DNA of 64,000 nucleotides from Marininema mesophilum (GTDB lineage: Bacteria; Bacillota; Bacilli; Thermoactinomycetales; DSM-45169): positions 1 through 64,000 of the forward strand of contig NZ_FNNQ01000011.1 of the NCBI RefSeq assembly GCF_900106775.1, given 5' to 3'. The stretch's first letter is position 1, and each line of letters opens with the position of its first letter. Below, piece after piece: positions 58,235 through 64,000 of the stretch. A model generated the notes under the pieces. The model was not told where the DNA came from, did no database searches, and was given only the letters and a program-made list of their open reading frames with translations. Made by a program: the position numbers and the translations under genes.

Positions 58235-59665
58235 ATGAAAAGAGTTCAATCATACCTTGAAAGTTTGGCCGATGATCGGTGTGTGTGGCTGGATGGAGAG
58301 AAAGTAAGCGTATTGGATCACCCAGCCTTTCAAGGAACTCTAAGGAGTATCATGCGGCTCTTTCACATGTTGGATGACAATGAGATATATGAGAAGATCA
58401 GTTACCTAAGTCCATCCACAGGGGAACGGGTTCATATATCTTACCAGATTCCAAAGTCACTAGAAGATATCAGGCGAAGGCGAAGTGCCTTTCAAATCTG
58501 GTGTGATGAAACGGATGGGATGATGAGTCGTTTATCCGATTATGCTCGTTCGCGTTTGACTGGATGGGTAGCGGCAAGAAAGGAATTCGCTAAATATAAT
58601 CCCGATTTCTCCGACAAGATTTTAAAATATTATGAATATAGTAGGGATGAGAACCGTTTTATCTCGATTGTCCAACGGGATGTGCAGCTGAATCGTGCAA
58701 AACAATACGATGCACGCTTTTTTGCAAAGTCAGGGTTGTTGCAAATCACAAAGAAAACGGCAGAAGGTGTGTATGTTAGTGGAGCAAAGATGATCGCAAC
58801 GGCAGCCCCTTACACGAATGAGTTTATTGTTTATCCTGTGATGCGTTTGAGTGAGGAACAAAAATCAGCGGCCAATATGTTGATTGTACCGGCAGATGCA
58901 AAGGGATTACACATGGCTTGCCGAGAGTCATTTGCGGTATCGATAGATAAAAAAACCGATTATCCATTAAGTTCACAATATGACGAAATGGATGCCCTAT
59001 TAATTTTCGATGATGTGTTCATTCCTTGGGAGTATGTGTTAATCCACGAGGATCCAGAAGCGATATGGAAAATTAAAGGAAATCGTCATTCCAATAGTCT
59101 TGGCTATCATCAAGCATTAATTAGGCTGCATACCAAGTTAGAGTTTATCACAGGCCTAGCTTGTAAATTAGCTGAAACAACGGGCTCCTCCGCGTTTTTA
59201 CATGTACAAGAGATGTTAGGGGAACTGATTATTCAAGGTCAGACCCTCAAAGGGTTAATTCTTGCCGCTGAAATTGAAGGAGAAGTTGATGAGGAGGGAA
59301 TTTATCTACCATCATTCTCTTATATTGAAAGTGGAAGAAACTTAGGCACTACGTTTTATCCGCGAACTATTGAGATTTTGCAACGGATCTCTGCTGGGGG
59401 AAATCTTCAGGTTCCTTCTAGCTTAAAAGATTTCAGCACAGAGATCTCTCCCTTGATGAAAACCTACTTTAGAGGGGCAGATATCGATGCGGAGGGTCGA
59501 ACAAAGTTGATGAAATTGGCTTGGGATCTGATAGGTACGCCTTTTGCATCAAGGCATAGTTTATACGAGCATTTTTATGCAGGGGATCCCATCCGCAATC
59601 GAGCCTCTCAATATCTCTCATATAACAAAGGGAAGCTCATCGCCAAGGTTGAAAAGTATTTATGA
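58235..59665 (+). CDS. HpaB-type flavin-dependent monooxygenase oxygenase component
   Basis: 476 residues of the 4-hydroxyphenylacetate 3-hydroxylase large-component family, acyl-CoA-dehydrogenase-like fold. Recognisable pieces are ITKKTAEGVYVSGAKMIATAAPYTNEFIVYP, LLIFDDVFIPWEYVL and the C-terminal FRGADIDAEGRTKLMKLAWDLIGTPFASRHSLYEHFYAGDP, given here by their spacing and order. It needs a reduced flavin supplied by an HpaC-type reductase, which is not nearby. Phenol oxidation is the family role; the neighbours suggest a sulfur or xenobiotic substrate, which is open. Confidence 0.85.
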   Translation: MKRVQSYLESLADDRCVWLDGEKVSVLDHPAFQGTLRSIMRLFHMLDDNEIYEKISYLSPSTGERVHISYQIPKSLEDIRRRRSAFQIWCDETDGMMSRLSDYARSRLTGWVAARKEFAKYNPDFSDKILKYYEYSRDENRFISIVQRDVQLNRAKQYDARFFAKSGLLQITKKTAEGVYVSGAKMIATAAPYTNEFIVYPVMRLSEEQKSAANMLIVPADAKGLHMACRESFAVSIDKKTDYPLSSQYDEMDALLIFDDVFIPWEYVLIHEDPEAIWKIKGNRHSNSLGYHQALIRLHTKLEFITGLACKLAETTGSSAFLHVQEMLGELIIQGQTLKGLILAAEIEGEVDEEGIYLPSFSYIESGRNLGTTFYPRTIEILQRISAGGNLQVPSSLKDFSTEISPLMKTYFRGADIDAEGRTKLMKLAWDLIGTPFASRHSLYEHFYAGDPIRNRASQYLSYNKGKLIAKVEKYL

Positions 59666-59730
59666 GTTGGAGAGAGATTGTGATTTTAGAGGGTGGCACA
59701 TGAGAAACCTAAAGAAACGAGGGTGATCCC

Positions 59731-61110
59731 ATGGGTTTGTGGAAGCCAGACCCTAGTTTTTATCCGTCTCCTCAAGATGCGATGAAAGCTCCTCAGGAGG
59801 AGCTAGCCTATGTGGTAGCATTTAATCCTGATCAGGATGACCGACCGGATGCGCTAGCTGTGGTGGACACCGAAGAGGGAGAAATCATAGGTTGGACCCC
59901 TATGCCTTATGTAGGGGATGAGCTCCATCATTTTGGTTGGGCGGCTTGTAGCTCTGCATTATGTCCTTATGCACCCCACCCTCATATCGAGCGACGGCAT
60001 CTGATCATCCCTGGAATACGTTCTTCTAGGTTATATATTGTCGATGTGAAGGCCAATCCGTTAAAACCTACCATTACCAAAGTGATTGAAGCAGATGAGA
60101 TTGCGGAAAAGACAGGGTATAGTCGTCCGCACACCGTCCATTGCGGTCCAGATGGTATCTATATTAGTGCTTTGGGAGATGTAGAAGGGAAGGGACCTGG
60201 AGGGATTTTTGTCTTGGATCATACAACCTTTGATATTGTAGGGAAGTGGGAGAAAGAGCGAGGACCGCAGTATTTGCATTATGATTTCTGGTGGCATTTG
60301 GGTCATGATATCTTGATCAGTAGTGAATGGGGTACACCTGAGATGGTTGAAGCAGGGCTCAATCCCGAATATCTCCTTGGTGGTCGTTATGGACAACGCC
60401 TTCATATTTGGGACCTTCGCCATCGACGTCATCTACAAGCGCTAGAGACGAGTGAGGATGAGCAGATGGTTTTAGAGTTACGCCCTGCCCATGATCCACG
60501 CCAAACCTATGGATTTGCTGGAGTGGTAATCAATAACAAGGATCTTTCTGGTTCCATATGGTTGTGGTCGCAGGAAGATGGTAAATGGTCTATGAAAAAG
60601 GTGATTGAGATTCCAGCTGAACCCGCAGAACCAGAAAAGCTCCCTCCAATGTTAAAAGGTTTTAGTATGGTGCCTCCTTTAATTACGGATATCAATCTCT
60701 CACTCGATGATCGTTTTCTCTATGTATCCTGCTGGGGAACTGGAGAAGTGCGGCAATATGATGTATCCAATCCTTCCGAACCGAAGTTAACGGGTTCGGT
60801 ACGGTTGGGGGGGATAGCCAATCTTACACCCCACCCTAAAGTTGGTTTTGTGAACGGTGGGCCGCAGATGATCGAGGTGAGTCGTGATGGACGCCGGGTC
60901 TATTTTACAAATTCACTATACGATTCCTGGGATAATCAATTCTACCCAGATGGAATTCAAGGATGGATGGTGAAGCTGGACGCTGATCCAAATGGGGGAT
61001 TAACATTAGATCCTGAATTTTTCGTTGACTTTAGCCAGCATAATTACCGAGCCCATCAAATCCGATTAGCAGGGGGAGACGCTTCCTCTGATTCTTATTG
61101 GTACTCATGA
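59731..61110 (+). CDS. SBP56 family selenium-binding protein / methanethiol oxidase homologue
   Basis: 459 residues, seven-bladed propeller-type SBP56 family. The conserved block HHFGWAACSSALC with the family cysteine, then HPHIERRHLIIPG, YSRPHTVHC and DFWWHLGHD show the many metal-liganding histidines of methanethiol oxidase. Known members (human SELENBP1, Hyphomicrobium MtoX) oxidise methanethiol to formaldehyde, sulfide and hydrogen peroxide, using copper. No signal peptide is seen, so it is cytoplasmic. The stop overlaps the next start (ATGA). Confidence 0.88.
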   Translation: MGLWKPDPSFYPSPQDAMKAPQEELAYVVAFNPDQDDRPDALAVVDTEEGEIIGWTPMPYVGDELHHFGWAACSSALCPYAPHPHIERRHLIIPGIRSSRLYIVDVKANPLKPTITKVIEADEIAEKTGYSRPHTVHCGPDGIYISALGDVEGKGPGGIFVLDHTTFDIVGKWEKERGPQYLHYDFWWHLGHDILISSEWGTPEMVEAGLNPEYLLGGRYGQRLHIWDLRHRRHLQALETSEDEQMVLELRPAHDPRQTYGFAGVVINNKDLSGSIWLWSQEDGKWSMKKVIEIPAEPAEPEKLPPMLKGFSMVPPLITDINLSLDDRFLYVSCWGTGEVRQYDVSNPSEPKLTGSVRLGGIANLTPHPKVGFVNGGPQMIEVSRDGRRVYFTNSLYDSWDNQFYPDGIQGWMVKLDADPNGGLTLDPEFFVDFSQHNYRAHQIRLAGGDASSDSYWYS

Positions 61111-61733
61111 ATATCTGGCTGACGGTTGCTTTGATGGGAGCTTTTCATGGCATCAATCCAGGAATGGGCTGGCTGTTTGCAGTGGCATTAGGATTGCAGG
61201 ATAAAAACAGCCGCTCTTTATTTCGTGCCATCCTCCCCTTAGCGTTGGGTCATGCATTGGCACTGCTCATTTGTCTAGCAGTTCTGAGTATCGGTCAGAT
61301 GATGATTTCGGATAAACTGATCCGATGGTTGGCAGGTGGCATTCTTATCCTTTTTGGTGTGTATCGTTTTTTTCGCCAAAAGCATCCTCGTTGGGTAGGG
61401 ATGCGTGTGGGTTTTCGGGATTTAAGTGTTTGGTCCTTTACGATGGCATTAGCCCATGGTGCGGGGTTGATGTTAATCCCTGTGTTCCTCGTCGGTCAAG
61501 ATCATTCAACCATGCACAGTGCTCATGGTGATACACCTATGTTTTTTGGTTGGGTAGAATATCTGATGGGTATAGGACTTCACACGGCTGTGTTTCTTTG
61601 TGTAACAGCTGGGATCGCTTGGCTTGTTTATCGAAAGTTAGGATTGTTGTTTTTGAGGAAAGCGTGGTTTAACTTAGACATAATCTGGGCAATTGCACTC
61701 TTTTTGTCAGGCGTTATTGCTTTTATCCAATAG
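61107..61733 (+). CDS. His-rich polytopic membrane protein coupled to the SBP56 gene
   Basis: 208 residues with about six membrane helices. Histidines lie in or near helices: FHGINPGMGWLF, LGHALAL, ALAHGAGLML, DHSTMHSAHGDTPMFF and GLHTAVF. The layout resembles metal transporters of the UreH/NiCoT/HupE and DsbD-like superfamily. Being translationally coupled to a copper-type methanethiol oxidase homologue, it may deliver the metal to it; this is inference. No specific family assignment is claimed. Confidence 0.7.
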   Translation: MNIWLTVALMGAFHGINPGMGWLFAVALGLQDKNSRSLFRAILPLALGHALALLICLAVLSIGQMMISDKLIRWLAGGILILFGVYRFFRQKHPRWVGMRVGFRDLSVWSFTMALAHGAGLMLIPVFLVGQDHSTMHSAHGDTPMFFGWVEYLMGIGLHTAVFLCVTAGIAWLVYRKLGLLFLRKAWFNLDIIWAIALFLSGVIAFIQ

Positions 61734-61771
61734 TGAAACGGGCTCACCAATACGGAATTTGAAACAAAAGT

Positions 61772-61795
61772 GAGGGCTATGAGGTCCTCTTTTTT
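61772..61795 (+). terminator. Rho-independent terminator after the SBP56 unit
   Basis: GAGGGC (61772-61777)/GTCCTC (61784-61789), one GU pair, followed by TTTTTT. Confidence 0.7.
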
Positions 61796-61916
61796 CGACT
61801 CGGTAGCCGGAGTGTAATTAGTCGTTGCACGATGCACTCTGCTTTCAAAGATTTAGAGGGGAAACTCTAATCGAGTGAAAATGAATTGGAGTACCCTGGG
61901 AGATGGATGAAAAATC

Positions 61917-61945
61917 TTGACAAAATATATTATTTGTGATATAAT
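61917..61945 (+). promoter_or_regulatory. Consensus sigma-A promoter P1 of the MBL-fold gene
   Basis: TTGACA (61917-61922), a 17-bp spacer and TATAAT (61940-61945): an exact consensus match. Confidence 0.8.
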
Positions 61946-61956
61946 TTAAATTTTAT

Positions 61957-61985
61957 TTGACATATATTTATAATGACTATAGAAT
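61957..61985 (+). promoter_or_regulatory. Second sigma-A promoter P2 of the MBL-fold gene
   Basis: TTGACA (61957-61962), a 17-bp spacer and TAGAAT (61980-61985), exactly 40 bp downstream of P1. Confidence 0.6.
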
Positions 61986-62022
61986 ACTCCTTGGTTAGAA
62001 CATGCAACGAAGGAGGAGTTTG

Positions 62023-62754
62023 ATGATCAACCTTGGTAAGTTAAAAATATTAGAGGTTGTCATGGATAGTTTCGGAGAGAGAAGCATTATTCATCCAACG
62101 GTAATAGAACAGGATGATTATGCGATATTAATCGATGCAGGTTATCCTGGCCAACTATCTTTTTTCCGCGAAGAGATGGAGAAGGCAGGAGTACCACTAG
62201 AAATGACCAGTAAAATAATAATCACCCATCAAGATATTGACCATATTGGGAGTTTACCAGCTATATTGAACGAAATCCCCGGAAAAGTCGAAGTATTAGC
62301 ACATTCACTGGAGAAACCTTTTATTCAAGGAGATAGGCCATTGATTAAAGGGCAAGCTCTTCTGAAAGGAGTAGAAGCTTGGCCCAAAGAAAAACAGCAA
62401 GAGATGAATCAATTAAAAACCTTATTTGAAAATCCTCCTAAGTCCCATGTCGATCAAACGATCTCAGGTGGCGATGAATTGCCCTATGTTGGTGGACTTG
62501 CTGTGATCGATACCCCAGGTCATACCCCAGGACATATTAGTCTATATCATCCACCGACCAAGACTCTAATCACTGGAGATGCGCTTTTTGTGATGGATGG
62601 AAAGTTAGTGGGCCCGCCTCCACAGTTGACCATCGATATGGAAAGCGCTATTGCCTCCGTCAAAGGATTGATGGAGTATGATATTGAGAGACTGATTTGT
62701 TATCATGGTGGCCTCTATGAGGATAACGTGGAGCAAAGGGCCAAGAGCTTTTAA
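62023..62754 (+). CDS. MBL-fold metallo-hydrolase
   Basis: 243 residues. The metal motif reads THQDIDHIGS (HxHxDH with Gln for the second His), then DTPGHTPGH and TGDALFV, so one of the usual histidines is replaced (HQDIDH instead of HxHxDH). Substrate unknown; the change is common in some MBL-fold branches. ATG 62023 follows AAGGAGGAG. It is driven by two strong tandem promoters. Confidence 0.85.
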   Translation: MINLGKLKILEVVMDSFGERSIIHPTVIEQDDYAILIDAGYPGQLSFFREEMEKAGVPLEMTSKIIITHQDIDHIGSLPAILNEIPGKVEVLAHSLEKPFIQGDRPLIKGQALLKGVEAWPKEKQQEMNQLKTLFENPPKSHVDQTISGGDELPYVGGLAVIDTPGHTPGHISLYHPPTKTLITGDALFVMDGKLVGPPPQLTIDMESAIASVKGLMEYDIERLICYHGGLYEDNVEQRAKSF

Positions 62755-62858
62755 GGCATTAACTCTAGTTTGTATGGTCCCCTTAATAGGGAACTATCAT
62801 TGCTTGGCTTACAGGATGACTGCTTAGGTCATGGATTTAACTAATGTGAACGAAAGAT

Positions 62859-62900
62859 AACTACTACCCGCATTTTAAAGTGCGTGTAGTTATTTTATTT
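62859..62900 (+). terminator. Rho-independent terminator after the MBL-fold gene
   Basis: AACTAC...CGCA / TGCG...GTAGTT arms around TTTTAAAG, then ATTTTATTT. Confidence 0.7.
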
Positions 62901-62947
62901 AAAGAGAGATACAAAGATTTTTATGATTATAGAAAGGGCAGCATGAT

Positions 62948-63718
62948 ATGATAAGAAAGAATGTTTTAAAAATTACTAAAGGAGATTACAGTATATGTCC
63001 GAACAACAAAATCAAGAAATTTGGCAGGAACAAGATTCTAACTTATTTATTGACACCTAGACAAGATGAAATGAAAAATACTTTTCTACAATTACTATCC
63101 AAAAAAGAGGAAGAAGAATTTCGCGTAGTAGAGTTAGGTTGTGGACCTGGGTGGTTGAGTAAATCCATATTAGAAACTTTTCCTAAAGCAGAAGTAGTAG
63201 CTTTAGATGGATCAAAGCAGATGCTGGAACATGCTCGTGAAAAAATGGAACATTTTAAGAGCCGAGTAACCTTTGACCTCTTCCGATTAGAAGAGTTAGA
63301 TTGGATCGATCCTTTGGACCAGCAGGTCGATTGCTTCGTAAGTAGCCTAGTGATCCACCATTTAGATGATGAAGAAAAGAAGGAGTTCTTTCAACGTCTA
63401 TATGATGCTTTATTGCCAGGAGGAGCTCTCATCATCGCAGATGTGATGAAGGCGAATAGTAAATCATTAGCGAACTATTGGGCTGATGAGTGGGAAAAGA
63501 TAGTTCAGGAGCAATCGATGGAGTTATTTGGGGATTTAAGGGGATTGGATGTGTTTATAAAAGAGAAGTGGAATATGTATCACTTCCCTGATGATCCTGC
63601 AGATAAGCCATCTCTTCTGTCAGATCAACTAAGGTGGTTAGAACAAGCTGGATTTAAGGGAGTAGATGTCAGTTGGTTAAAAGCGGGGCATGCTATTTTT
63701 GGAGGGTATAAGGAGTAA
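62948..63718 (+). CDS. Class I SAM-dependent methyltransferase, probable N-terminal frameshift
   Basis: The open frame codes 256 residues. SAM motifs are VVELGCGPGWLSKSI, VVALDGSKQMLEHAREK and the post-motif DCFVSSLVIHHL, so the catalytic core is complete. The first 36 residues are basic and unlike the family. In another frame an ATG at 62995, with AAAGGAG 10 bases upstream, codes a family-like N-terminus that runs into a stop at 63058-63060, just where this frame becomes family-like (PRQDEM). A one-base shift near 63055 would join them. Target unknown. Confidence 0.78.
   Translation: MIRKNVLKITKGDYSICPNNKIKKFGRNKILTYLLTPRQDEMKNTFLQLLSKKEEEEFRVVELGCGPGWLSKSILETFPKAEVVALDGSKQMLEHAREKMEHFKSRVTFDLFRLEELDWIDPLDQQVDCFVSSLVIHHLDDEEKKEFFQRLYDALLPGGALIIADVMKANSKSLANYWADEWEKIVQEQSMELFGDLRGLDVFIKEKWNMYHFPDDPADKPSLLSDQLRWLEQAGFKGVDVSWLKAGHAIFGGYKE
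62995..63060 (+). pseudogene. Displaced N-terminus of the methyltransferase in another frame
   Basis: 21 codons beginning MSEQQNQEIWQEQDSNLFID then Thr and TAG. The WQ...SNLFID pattern resembles N-termini of related methyltransferases, and it has a proper ribosome binding site. Skipping one base at about 63055 continues it into the downstream frame. Confidence 0.5.
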
Positions 63719-63844
63719 GGTTGTTGGGTTGTTGGGGTGTCGGGTAGGTCAGGCTCCTTACGGAGACATTCCCTCCTAAGAAAATGCCCGTCCCCATTAA
63801 TAAATACAACAGACAGGTTTGTAACACAGACCATTCTTATACAA

Positions 63845-63873
63845 TAGAAAAATCCCGTCCATCAGGACAGGAT
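63845..63873 (-). terminator. Terminator of the minus-strand gene at the window end
   Basis: On the minus strand ATCCTGTCC / GGACGGGAT with loop TGAT, followed by TTTTTC. On the plus strand the arms are 63852-63860 and 63865-63873. Confidence 0.7.
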
Positions 63874-63927
63874 AGAAATGGGGATCGCTGGTCATCCGAG
63901 TGAACGGCTAAGCACCTGACGAATTAT

Positions 63928-64000
63928 TTATTGAAGAGAACGGTGTGAAAGTAGACTATCCATGCGATAGCGGAGGGAGGCGGCTGCTTCCCGAGGGTCA
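63928..64000 (-). CDS. C-terminal fragment of an unidentified minus-strand protein
   Basis: Reading leftwards from the window edge gives DPREAAASLRYRMDSLLSHR and three more residues, then TAA at 63928-63930, with a good terminator 55 bases further. The composition looks coding but 23 residues do not identify the family. The 209 bases between this gene and the methyltransferase hold nothing else clear. Confidence 0.6.
   Translation of the reverse strand, partial: DPREAAASLRYRMDSLLSHRSLQ

Noticed and set aside
1..64000. CRISPR arrays, tRNA or rRNA genes
   Set aside because: No regularly spaced direct repeats, no tRNA cloverleaf with a TTCGANTC-type arm and no rRNA-like stretch were found by reading.

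Overview
The window is a chromosomal segment of an endospore-forming Bacillota. The order ymfF-ymfH-ymfI-ymfJ-ymfK-ymfM/rodZ-pgsA-cinA-recA-rny-ymdB-spoVS-tdh-kbl-miaB-ricA-cotE-mutS-mutL-miaA-hfq-spoVK-hflX-ynbB-glnR-glnA matches the Bacillus subtilis core backbone. Extra insertions, moderate GC, frequent GTG/TTG starts and divergent proteins point to a non-Bacillus lineage of the Bacillales. Thermoactinomycetaceae is my best guess, but this is inference. I found no tRNA, rRNA or CRISPR array.

Layout. Positions 1-260 hold the 3' end of an IS200/IS605-type tnpB and its right end. 0.4-4.2 kb is the ymfFHIJ group (EF-P 5-aminopentanol modification and M16 peptidase homologues). 4.4-8.6 kb is ymfK followed by three consecutive RodZ-like membrane HTH proteins, where B. 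subtilis has one. 8.6-12.5 kb is a structured leader, pgsA, cinA and a DEAD-box helicase. 13.1-18.3 kb is recA (LexA box and sigma-A promoter visible), recX, and a tightly coupled four-gene unit: an SbcD/Mre11-like phosphoesterase plus an SbcC/Rad50-like ATPase split over three reading frames. 18.5-21.4 kb is rny, ymdB and spoVS (sigma-H promoter visible). 21.4-29 kb is an M19 dipeptidase, korAB, an unknown gene, tdh and kbl. 29-40.9 kb is tRNA modification, spore coat, mismatch repair, hfq and spoVK, with an ATP-grasp/amidoligase fusion next to cotE. 41-46.3 kb is hflX, ynbB, a DUF456 protein and glnRA under a GlnR box.

The second half is more accessory. 46.3-48.4 kb has a GNAT acetyltransferase, an ArsR/DUF2087 regulator with a 36-bp perfect palindrome upstream, and a histidine phosphatase. 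48.5-53 kb is asnS, dnaD and a 734-aa fusion of a YheC/YheD-type ATP-grasp domain with a GT4 glycosyltransferase. 53.1-56.4 kb is amtB, with GlnR/TnrA boxes on both sides of its promoter, then a DUF294 nucleotidyltransferase-like protein and a DnaQ-like exonuclease. 56.5-61.7 kb looks like a sulfur locus: TSUP exporter, Fe-S-type Rrf2 regulator, HpaB-type monooxygenase, SBP56/methanethiol-oxidase homologue and a His-rich membrane protein. 62-64 kb is an MBL-fold hydrolase, a methyltransferase with a probable N-terminal frameshift, and the 3' end of a minus-strand gene.

The best candidates for something under-described are the split Mre11/Rad50-like unit (14.9-18.3 kb), the two spore-envelope ligase fusions (31.8 and 50.8 kb), the amtB-DUF294-DnaQ unit, and two conserved genes (rny, hflX) with no ATG, GTG or TTG where the Shine-Dalgarno and the conserved N-terminus require a start.
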